Assembly (NCBI GenBank): GCA_030949985.1
Contig: JAUZRX010000081.1
Span: 1 to 64,000 of the forward strand
Direction: 5' to 3'
Source of the DNA: Acidobacteriota bacterium
GTDB lineage: Bacteria > Acidobacteriota > Polarisedimenticolia > J045
DNA: 64,000 nt
The position numbers and the translations under genes were made by a program. The notes under the pieces were generated by a model, which worked only from the letters and a program-made list of their open reading frames with translations, did not search any database and was not told where the DNA came from. Shown here piece by piece: positions 7,019 to 14,734 of the stretch (positions within the stretch are counted from its first letter, which is position 1; the number at the start of each line of letters is the position of its first letter).

Positions 7019-9442
7019 TCACCCGCCGTCTTCGTCCGGCGCTCCATGAATTTCAAGGGGAATCGCCGGCAGGTCGCTGACCTTGAGCTGCCAGCGATGA
7101 TTCTCCTCGGGAATCTCGAACACCACGCTGACGGGCAGCACCGGGGGCTGGTGCTGTTCGCCGGCCCAGGCCTCGAGAGCACCCCGGCCCCAGAAGAGCA
7201 CGCTCGCACCCTGGACCTCGAGCGGAACACCGATGGGCCGCAGCAGGGCTCCTTTCTCATCCACCAGAACGATGTCGGAACCGCCCCCGGAAGGCACCAG
7301 GCGCAGGAACTCCGGACCTGGCTCCCGGGCCGCGATCTGCAGGGAAATCTCGAGGAAGATCTTGCCTTCCGGAGGGCGGACGCCCGCGTACTCCTCCCGC
7401 AGACGGTGGCCCAGGGGAAGCAAGGTGACCGGATCTCCCGCCACCTCCCGGCCGGGAACATGGGGCCCCGCCACGCCCAGCACGTGCCGCGCCAGCCACT
7501 CTTCGATCCTCAGCAGGGCGTCGAGACGGTGACGGGGCTCGGCCAGGCCATGGCCTTCCCGGGGATAGAGCACCAGCTCGGTGGTGCGCCCCAGCGCCAC
7601 CAGGGCGCGATGCAGGGCCTTGGCGTTGGTGAAGTAGGTATTGTCGTCCTCCCACCCGTGGAGGATCAGTATCGGGGCCGTGATGCCGTCGGCCCGGTAG
7701 AGGGGTGAGCGCTGCTGGTAGAGTGCGGCCTGCTGCCAGGGAGCCCCGCCCAGGTAGTGTTCCTCCCAGCTCGAGTAGGCGGATGTGGCGTAGTCCTGGG
7801 CCAGGTCGAAAATGCCGGCGATGGAGATCCCGGCCCGGAAGTGATCGGTGGTGGCCAGCATCCAGTTGACCAGGTAACCGCCATAGCTGGCTCCCGCCAC
7901 GGCAGCCCGTTCCAGGTCGACCAGCCCCCGGCGCCGCAACTCCGCCAGGCCCGCTTCGATGTCCCGCACGTCACCGCCGCCCAGGTCTCCACGCAGGGCC
8001 AGGGCGTAATCCTGCCCCCCTCCCGACGACCCCCGGTACTGGGGCAGGAAGACCGCCCAGCCCGCGGCGGCCAGGGCTTCCGCATCGTAGACCCGGTAGG
8101 TATCGACGACCCGCCAATGGGGGCCGCCGTGGAGCCACGTCAGCACGGGAGGAGGAGCCGGGGTCGGCTCGGGGGGCAGCAGCAGCAGGCCCTCGTGATC
8201 GAAACCTTCGCACTGCCACGTGATGCGCTCCCGGCGCGCGCGTTGCCACTTTTCGGCGGGGGCGCCGAGGGCCGTGACGACGCGACACCGCCCGTCGGCC
8301 AGGTCCAGCAGAGCCACCTCGGGAGGCGCGGAGGCCGTTTCCATGACCAGCGCCAGCTTGCGGCAGGCGCGGGCCGCGCTCAGCCCGGAGAGGACCGCGC
8401 CCTCGGGGCCGACCAGTTCGAACCCTCCGTCGGCCGGATCGATGAGCGCCAGCCGGCTGACCATGCCCCAGGCCAGGAGCACCGCCACCCTCCCGTCGGG
8501 CAACGGCAGCATCTCTTCGAGATCTCGATCGAGGTCCCCCAGCAGGGGGCGCGGCGGCTGGTCCCGTCGCGCCAGGTCCCAGGCGAAGAGTTCCTGGCGG
8601 CTGTAGGAGACCTTGGGATCGGCCCAACCCCAGAAGAGCAGGAAGCGGCCGTCGGAGGTGAAACGGGGACCCGATTCGCACCCCCCCCGTCCTCCACTGA
8701 CACGCACGGTATCACCCCGCTCGAGGTCCAGCAGCAGCACTTCCGCCCGGTCCTGGTCCTCGGGTCGCCCCGTGTGATCGGTGGAGTAGGCCAGCAGCCT
8801 GCCGTCCGGAGAGAGATCGAACTCCCCCACCCCCCGCCGCCCGCCGAGCAGACGGCGCGACTCGCCGCCCTCGAGGGGATGACTCCAGATCTCCCAGGTG
8901 GGAATCGCGGCGTGGGCCACCACCGCGTCGTCGTGGACCTCCCGCCGCTGCCGCCGCCAACTGCTCTCCGCCGGGGGGCGGGGCGCCTGCTGCAGGGTCA
9001 CCACCGCCGTGCCGTCGTGGTTCCAGGTGCAGATCTCCACGCCTTCGGGAGCCTGGGTCAGCCGCCGCGCCTCGCCGCCCTCGGCCGGCAAGAGAAAGAC
9101 CTGCCGTTTTTCCCCTCCATCCTCGCGCGCGTCGTCTTCTTCATCCTCGTGGGGTTGAGGCCGGAAAGTGACGAAAGCCAGGTGCCGGCCGTCCGGAGAC
9201 CACCGCGGCTGTCCCGCATCGCTCAATCCCCGGGTCAGTTGCCGGGTCTCCACCGGGATCCCGCCGCCCCCGCTCAAATCGGCGAGATGTATCTGCCAGC
9301 GCTCCTCCCCCTTCTCCCAGTCCACCTCCCCCACGATGAAGGCCACCCGCCGCCCACAGGGAGACAGGCTCGGCTCACCCGGAACCTTGAGACTGATCAG
9401 GTCCCGCGCCGTCACGCGGCGGACTTGCCTGCTTTCGTTCAT
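7019..9442 (-). CDS. S9-family serine peptidase, cytoplasmic, with C-terminal extension
   Basis: The 807-residue protein is an acylaminoacyl-peptidase/prolyl-oligopeptidase relative that would trim oligopeptides. Residues about 15-400 show repeated SPDGR-type blades of a beta-propeller, for example LSPDGRLLAYSTD. The alpha/beta-hydrolase domain has Ser519 in GASYGG, Asp599 or Asp600 in GWEDDNTY, and His631 in REGHGL. No signal peptide is present, so it should act in the cytoplasm. After the catalytic His there are about 175 more residues. The last 130 look like a beta-rich module absent from ordinary S9 enzymes, whose ends usually lie soon after the His helix. The ATG at 9442 is preceded by AGGAGAG at good spacing; the upstream in-frame extension is not needed. 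Confidence 0.9.
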   Translation of the reverse strand: MNESRQVRRVTARDLISLKVPGEPSLSPCGRRVAFIVGEVDWEKGEERWQIHLADLSGGGGIPVETRQLTRGLSDAGQPRWSPDGRHLAFVTFRPQPHEDEEDDAREDGGEKRQVFLLPAEGGEARRLTQAPEGVEICTWNHDGTAVVTLQQAPRPPAESSWRRQRREVHDDAVVAHAAIPTWEIWSHPLEGGESRRLLGGRRGVGEFDLSPDGRLLAYSTDHTGRPEDQDRAEVLLLDLERGDTVRVSGGRGGCESGPRFTSDGRFLLFWGWADPKVSYSRQELFAWDLARRDQPPRPLLGDLDRDLEEMLPLPDGRVAVLLAWGMVSRLALIDPADGGFELVGPEGAVLSGLSAARACRKLALVMETASAPPEVALLDLADGRCRVVTALGAPAEKWQRARRERITWQCEGFDHEGLLLLPPEPTPAPPPVLTWLHGGPHWRVVDTYRVYDAEALAAAGWAVFLPQYRGSSGGGQDYALALRGDLGGGDVRDIEAGLAELRRRGLVDLERAAVAGASYGGYLVNWMLATTDHFRAGISIAGIFDLAQDYATSAYSSWEEHYLGGAPWQQAALYQQRSPLYRADGITAPILILHGWEDDNTYFTNAKALHRALVALGRTTELVLYPREGHGLAEPRHRLDALLRIEEWLARHVLGVAGPHVPGREVAGDPVTLLPLGHRLREEYAGVRPPEGKIFLEISLQIAAREPGPEFLRLVPSGGGSDIVLVDEKGALLRPIGVPLEVQGASVLFWGRGALEAWAGEQHQPPVLPVSVVFEIPEENHRWQLKVSDLPAIPLEIHGAPDEDGG

Positions 9443-9546
9443 GGGACTCTCCTGGCGGCGGCGCATTCTACCGACCCGCCCCCGGCAGCCGCCACTTCCG
9501 CTCAAGCCTTCCAGGCCAGGGTCGATAAGCCCGGTGGGGAAAAACT

Positions 9547-10524
9547 GTGCCTGCCGATGTCGTCAGCCCGCCGAAAGCCTTTTTCTCGATCTCCCTCGAG
9601 ATGATCGAGCCGGGCGAGCTGCTGCCCTGCGACCTGTGGCTCCGGCCGCCCGGCGGCGCACCGGTGCTCTACCGCTCCGCCCGGCTGCCGTTTCTCGAGG
9701 AACATCGCGAGCGACTGGAGCTGTCGGGTGTCGACGTGCTGCACATCTCGTTCGAGGACGCCGAAGCCTGGTCCGACTTCGTGGCGGAGCGGCTCAAGCG
9801 CCGCATCCTCGACCCCCACCGCCCCATCGAGGAGCGGGTCGACGAACTGATCAACAGCTCCCGCACGTTGATGCGCGAGGTCTTCGACGACCCCCGCGCA
9901 CCCGGTGTGCGGCGCACCATCGAGCACCTGGGCGACACCGTCAATCGCCTGATCGCCGAACCCGGCGCCTTCCACAGCGCCGTCCGCCTGATGGAACACG
10001 ACTACTACACCTACACCCACTGTTTCCATGTCTCGGTCTACGCGGTGGGCCTGGGACGAGCAGCGGGCATCGACGACCAGGACTACCTGACGAGCCTCGG
10101 CCAGGGGGGGCTGATTCACGACGTGGGCAAGACGAATCTTCCCGCCGGGCTGATCAACAAGCCGGGACGCCTGAGCGAAAGCGAGTTCCGGCTGATGAAG
10201 ACCCACCCCGAGCAGGGCATTAAGATTCTCGACCAGATGAACTGGCGCGACCCGATCGTGCGGGACGTGACGCTCAGCCATCATGAACGCCTCGACGGCT
10301 CGGGCTATCCCCGGGGCCTGGCGGGAGATTCCATCTCCGTCGCCGCGCGCATCTCGGCGATCTGCGACGCCTTCGACGCGATGACCACGGACCGCTCCTA
10401 CAGCCGCGGCATGAGTTCCCTCGATGCCCTGAAGATCCTCCGTGGCGACCACCGCAACCGCTACGATCAGCGCCTGCTCGAGACCTTCATCCGCATGCTG
10501 CTCGACCCGGAGAAATCATCATGA
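9547..10524 (+). CDS. HD-GYP domain protein (probable cyclic-di-GMP phosphodiesterase)
   Basis: The protein (325 residues) carries a full HD-GYP domain: H191-D192 in GLIHDVGK, HHERLDGSGYP with G253-Y254-P255, and FDAMTTDRSY. HD-GYP enzymes hydrolyse cyclic-di-GMP or related dinucleotides. The first 130 residues form a predicted non-catalytic sensor or PilZ-like region that I cannot name. There is no membrane segment. The start is a GTG at 9547 with GGTGGGG before it. The gene overlaps the next one by ATGA at 10521-10524, so a cyclic-nucleotide-binding protein is made in step with it. It diverges from the S9 peptidase across 104 bp. Confidence 0.92.
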   Translation: MPADVVSPPKAFFSISLEMIEPGELLPCDLWLRPPGGAPVLYRSARLPFLEEHRERLELSGVDVLHISFEDAEAWSDFVAERLKRRILDPHRPIEERVDELINSSRTLMREVFDDPRAPGVRRTIEHLGDTVNRLIAEPGAFHSAVRLMEHDYYTYTHCFHVSVYAVGLGRAAGIDDQDYLTSLGQGGLIHDVGKTNLPAGLINKPGRLSESEFRLMKTHPEQGIKILDQMNWRDPIVRDVTLSHHERLDGSGYPRGLAGDSISVAARISAICDAFDAMTTDRSYSRGMSSLDALKILRGDHRNRYDQRLLETFIRMLLDPEKSS

Positions 10525-11309
10525 GCATCCTCGGCTTCCTCTTCGGCACCGCCCGGAACCAGGCCCCCGGCACCCCACGAGCCGGGGAGTTGGAGGAGAC
10601 CCTCGCCGAGTACCGGCGTCGAGCGCGGCGCGAGCCCCGGCAGGCCGCCGACTGGCAGCGACGCATCGCCGAAACGCTGATCCAGGCCGAGCGCCGGGAC
10701 GAGGCCGTCGAGGCCTACCTGAAAGCGGCGGAGATCTACGAAAAGGACGACCTGAATCTCAAGGCGATGGCGATCTACAAGGCGGTGCTCCGGCTGGATC
10801 CGGAAAACGAGGTGGTGCGCGGCAAGCTGGGCGAGCTGGCCCGCGCCGAAGAGCCGGCAGCCGCAGACCCGCCGGGCGACCCCGGTGCCATGACGCTGCG
10901 CACGCGCCTGCAGCGCTACGCGCCGCTCTTCTCGGAAATGGACCGGGAAACCCTCTGCGCGGTCGTCGAAGTAATGGCATGCCACCGGCTGGAAGCGGGC
11001 GAGGTGATCTTCCGCCAGGGGGATGCCGGCGACTCCCTGTTCATCATCACCTCCGGTGAAGTGGCCCTGACCGTGGAAGGCGCGGACAAGGAACCGATCG
11101 AACTCCAGCGCCTGAGCGATGGCGCCTGTTTCGGCGAGGTCTCGGCCCTCTCGCGCCTGCCACGCAACGTCAGCGCCATCGCCACCACACCCACCGAAGT
11201 GCTGGAGTTGAGCCGGGACTACCTGGAAGCCGTCTCGATCGCCCACCCCCAGGTCTGGACCATTCTCGAGCGTTTTCAGCAGCGCCGACTGGTGCCGGTG
11301 GGCTGCTAG
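10521..11309 (+). CDS. TPR-like plus cyclic-nucleotide-binding domain protein
   Basis: Of its 262 residues, positions about 25-105 form helical TPR-like repeats (AEYRRRARREPRQAADW, EAYLKAAEIYEK, KAVLRLDPENEVV). Residues about 125-245 form a CRP/cNMP-binding beta-roll: GDAGDSLFIITSGEVAL, then GACFGEVSALSRLPRNVSA where the phosphate-binding cassette sits. The cassette has FGE and the arginine four residues after SALS, so nucleotide binding is plausible. No DNA-binding helix-turn-helix follows, so this is not a CRP-type transcription factor. It starts inside the stop of the HD-GYP gene, implying a joint signalling role. The output partner is unknown. Confidence 0.85.
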   Translation: MSILGFLFGTARNQAPGTPRAGELEETLAEYRRRARREPRQAADWQRRIAETLIQAERRDEAVEAYLKAAEIYEKDDLNLKAMAIYKAVLRLDPENEVVRGKLGELARAEEPAAADPPGDPGAMTLRTRLQRYAPLFSEMDRETLCAVVEVMACHRLEAGEVIFRQGDAGDSLFIITSGEVALTVEGADKEPIELQRLSDGACFGEVSALSRLPRNVSAIATTPTEVLELSRDYLEAVSIAHPQVWTILERFQQRRLVPVGC

Positions 11310-11339
11310 CAACCCGCGCCGGTATGGGACAATGCTCCC

Positions 11340-11678
11340 ATGCGCGCCCTGCTCAGAGCCTGGCGGCGCCGGCGACGGCAAGCCCGCCTCCACCGGTGCG
11401 CCCACCGCGAACTGGACCGACTCTTCTTCGAGCGACGGCAGGTGCTGGCCGCCGGTCGCCTCGAACCCCGCCACCGCTCCCGCATCACCCTGCTCGAAGT
11501 CGAAGCCGGTGCCTCCGGCGAGGTGAGACGCATCCTCTTCGGCATCATCCGTCATCCGCGGCCCCACCCCCTCGCACCCAGGGGTGACGAGGTTCTCGAG
11601 GTGCTCGAGTACCTGCCCGGCCGGGGGCGGCTGTCCGTGGCCGGCAGCCGCAACCTGACTCGTCGCGGCAAGCCCTGA
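11340..11678 (+). CDS. Small basic protein of unknown function
   Basis: A 112-residue frame follows the cyclic-nucleotide-binding gene after 30 bp, with codon use like its neighbours. The N terminus is strongly basic (RRRRRQARLHR), and the middle contains two strands, SRITLLEVEAG and EVLEVLEYLP. No signal peptide, membrane segment or known motif is visible. No strong ribosome binding site precedes the ATG. It may be a real small RNA- or lipid-binding protein or, less likely, a chance frame; the opposite strand is also open here, which lowers certainty. Confidence 0.45.
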   Translation: MRALLRAWRRRRRQARLHRCAHRELDRLFFERRQVLAAGRLEPRHRSRITLLEVEAGASGEVRRILFGIIRHPRPHPLAPRGDEVLEVLEYLPGRGRLSVAGSRNLTRRGKP

Positions 11679-11857
11679 TCCCGCCGGGACCCGCCACCGA
11701 GGAAGAAGGGCAGGGGACGGCAACGCGGGAGGCGTGATCGCCTTGACCGACATCGGTGTCGACAAGTTCCATCCGGGACCCGGCGTCCCCGCCCGGCGCG
11801 CAGGGCCTCGCCCTCAGCGAGCCGCAGGAGCGGGTGACGCGGATCCCTTGTCGCCGG

Positions 11858-14464
11858 TCACTCCTCCGGCGGCTCTTCGTCGAAGGGATCCCGTCGGGGC
11901 CACAGGGCCCGGGCCACCACCAGGGCGAGGACCAGCAGGCCCGCGCCCAGGCTGGCCCAAAACGGCCATTCGACGCGCGGAGCGGCCACCACGCGGGTGT
12001 CGCCGTAACCGATGAAGCTGAACTCGACCGTACTCTCGCCGCTGACGGTCAACAGCTCGTTGCGGGCCGCCTTCAACGCCTCGATCTTGCTCTGCCCGCG
12101 CCCCAGCGCCCGGTAGAAGGCGGGCCAGAAGATCTTCCCGTCCCGCGGTTCGAGGTCCGCCAGGGGAACCAGCGCGGCCCGCGCACCGAGGGCCGCCACC
12201 CGCATCGCCATCCGCACCCACGAAGCGGGATGTCGCGCCCAGCCTCCCGCGGGGGCCAACGCCACCAGGCTCGGCCCCTCCCCGATTTCGAACAGATCCT
12301 CGCAGCTCGTGGTCGCCGGCTCCGCGTCCTTCCGGCCCCCGGGCAGGAGCAGAACGATCTCTCCCGTGCCCTGCCCGGCGGCGAGCAGGGGAAGCGCGAG
12401 GTGCACCACGCCCCCCAGGCCGCGCAGGCTGCGCCGGGCCCGGGCGGCGAGGTCGGGCGCCGGACCGAGCACCTGCGCAGGGGCGAAGGCCTCGGAGAGG
12501 TCGAGGCTGGTGCCGGGGAAACCCGGCACCGACTCGTTGACCAGGGCGAGGAAACCCGCCTTCTCCCGCTCGAGCCGCACCCGCGTTCCCGCGGGGTCGA
12601 TGACCCCCCCCAGCGAAGCGACCAGGGCCACCTGCATCGAGCCGTCGAGACGCCGCTGATCGGGACGCGCGCGGGCTCCCTCCGGAGGCACCAGCCCTCC
12701 CCAGGGCACCGCGGACAGAAAGCCGTCGGGACAGATCATCAAGCCGGACTCGGCCGAGTAGCCGTCGAGCAATCCCCCGAGGAGCGTCCGCGACGCCGCC
12801 TCGACCACCGCGGTCGGCGGCGCCGGAACCGCCAGCGATTCCGCGGCCTCGAAAAGCCGGTCGCCGGCGGGCAGTTCGACGGCGCGGGTGATGCCGGGCT
12901 CCATCAGCCAGGCGAAGGTCCGACTCTCACCGATGGCGAAGTAGATCAGCCCGGTGTTGCGCGCGGCGAGGTAGCGGCGAATACGGGAAGCGTCGGCTTC
13001 CCAGCCGCCGGCGGCGAGCCTCAGGGCCGGATCGAGAGTGGTGCGGACTTTCTCGGCCTCCTCGAGCCGGGCTTCCGAGCGGGCGGAGGACTCGACCTTC
13101 TGGGGCACGGCGGAAGCGAGGGAAAGCTCGATGGCCCGGCGGGGCAGAACGGGATCGACCAGCCGCTCGCCGGGCATCCCGGCTCCGGGCCACGCGGCCA
13201 GGGCGGCCTGGGCATGAACCTTGGCCAGCGGGCGACGCCCCCCCCAACGAGCCTGCACCGCGCGATCCATCTCCACGACCGCCAGCCAACGGGACGACCC
13301 CGCGGCCCGCGCCAGGTCCGCGGCCCGCGACAGGCGGGAGGAAGCCGACACGTCGTCTCCCTGCTGCAGATCCACCCAGCTCCCGGCGATGGCTCCCAGC
13401 AGGGTCATCCACAGCGGGTCGCCGGCGGCCGCCCCGGCCCGCTGGAGGGCGCGCCGGGCCTCGCCCGGACGCTCGAGGTGCGCCAGGGCCAGGGCCCGCA
13501 GCACTTCGATGGTGCGCAGCGTCTCCGCGTCCGGATCGAGGGAAGCGACACGGTTGAGCACGTCGAGGGCCCTGCGAGCCTCGGCGGCCTGCCGGGTGCG
13601 GACGAGGACCCACGCGGCGTCGAGACCCGCCTGCCGCCGTACCGCCAGGTCGACGACAGGGCTGGCCATCGCCCTTTCATGGGCCGCCACCAGTGCGACC
13701 CGGGCCGCCGGCAGACGCCCGAGCAGGGACTGGGCCGAGGCCTTGCAGACCGCGGCCCGGTACTGCAGGCGCGGGTTGCCGCTCACCAGGTCGGCCACCA
13801 GTGAACACCAATAGGCGGCGGAGGGCTCATCCTCGAGGGCCAGCAGCCATTCGCCGGCCCTCAGGGCCACCCGGGGGTCCACCTCGGCGGACTCGCGCCC
13901 GGCCGCGAAGCGGTGGAGGACTCCCAGCGCGGCCAGGCGCTGGTCACACAGCGCTCTCGCCTCGGCCACCATCAACGCGGCCTCGGGCTCGGCCGGCCGC
14001 CAGGGAGCCAGGCTCCCGAGCAGACGCTCCGCCTCGTCGCAGCGCCGGCCGTGCGCCAGGTCCAGGGCGCGGGCCGCCCGATGCAGGCCGTCACCGTCCT
14101 CGGCCAGGAAGACCCGGCCTTCCTGCCCCGGCCCGTAGTGCACGAGGCTGCGATAGAGCGCCGCGATCACCTCCCCGGACTCCCCGGAGCGGTGACGCAG
14201 AACACGGAGGATCCGGGGGAAGGCCTGCCGGGGAACGCCCCGGGCCGCAGAGAGCCGCACGGCCGCCAGGGCCCGGACGGCCGGATCGGCGGGCAGACCG
14301 GGGATCGCCTCGGGCCCCCGGACCAGGCTCGCCGCGCCGGCCTCCCCGATGGCGATGCGCACCCGGCGCTCCACGTCCAGCACACCGGCCGCCTCCTGGC
14401 CTCCGGCGACGAGAACCGACCCGATCCCCACCCCGGCCAGCAGCAGCGCTCTCCCTCGCAACAC
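11858..14464 (-). CDS. Membrane-anchored protein with helical repeats and a degenerate CHAT domain
   Basis: The 868-residue protein starts with a signal-peptide-like hydrophobic stretch. It continues with several hundred residues of alanine/arginine-rich helical repeats resembling TPRs (residues about 60-480). From about 510 it resembles a CHAT domain: LMICPDGFLSAVPWGGLV at about 575-592 matches the conserved CHAT PDG-L-PW block. CHAT domains are caspase-like peptidases using His and Cys. Here the His block reads VVHLALPLL (H688) without the following THG-type histidine. The usual LSAC-type strand reads LVALAPAGGW near residue 735, with no cysteine. The domain is therefore probably inactive and may serve as a scaffold. 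A single membrane helix near residues 838-858 and a short charged tail end the protein, so most of it should lie outside the cytoplasm. Confidence 0.75.
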   Translation of the reverse strand: MLRGRALLLAGVGIGSVLVAGGQEAAGVLDVERRVRIAIGEAGAASLVRGPEAIPGLPADPAVRALAAVRLSAARGVPRQAFPRILRVLRHRSGESGEVIAALYRSLVHYGPGQEGRVFLAEDGDGLHRAARALDLAHGRRCDEAERLLGSLAPWRPAEPEAALMVAEARALCDQRLAALGVLHRFAAGRESAEVDPRVALRAGEWLLALEDEPSAAYWCSLVADLVSGNPRLQYRAAVCKASAQSLLGRLPAARVALVAAHERAMASPVVDLAVRRQAGLDAAWVLVRTRQAAEARRALDVLNRVASLDPDAETLRTIEVLRALALAHLERPGEARRALQRAGAAAGDPLWMTLLGAIAGSWVDLQQGDDVSASSRLSRAADLARAAGSSRWLAVVEMDRAVQARWGGRRPLAKVHAQAALAAWPGAGMPGERLVDPVLPRRAIELSLASAVPQKVESSARSEARLEEAEKVRTTLDPALRLAAGGWEADASRIRRYLAARNTGLIYFAIGESRTFAWLMEPGITRAVELPAGDRLFEAAESLAVPAPPTAVVEAASRTLLGGLLDGYSAESGLMICPDGFLSAVPWGGLVPPEGARARPDQRRLDGSMQVALVASLGGVIDPAGTRVRLEREKAGFLALVNESVPGFPGTSLDLSEAFAPAQVLGPAPDLAARARRSLRGLGGVVHLALPLLAAGQGTGEIVLLLPGGRKDAEPATTSCEDLFEIGEGPSLVALAPAGGWARHPASWVRMAMRVAALGARAALVPLADLEPRDGKIFWPAFYRALGRGQSKIEALKAARNELLTVSGESTVEFSFIGYGDTRVVAAPRVEWPFWASLGAGLLVLALVVARALWPRRDPFDEEPPEE

Positions 14465-14734
14465 CCGACGTCTCCTCGCCCCCGGCCGGCATCGTCACCG
14501 ACGCGACGCTGTGGCCCGGGCCGGCGTCCCGGCCGGGCACCGCCGAGGAGGATAACCCGTCCACCCAATCCCGGTCAGCGACTTGGCGCCGACAGCGCCC
14601 GCCCGCCATCGATCGCCCGGGAACCGCGCCGCCAGTCGCGGCGAACACCAGCTTCGCCGGCTCGCGCCCGGCCCTGCCCGCTGAACGCCGCCTCGGTAAG
14701 ATGGGGGGCGAGCGCGGAGAGCGCGGAGGAACCG

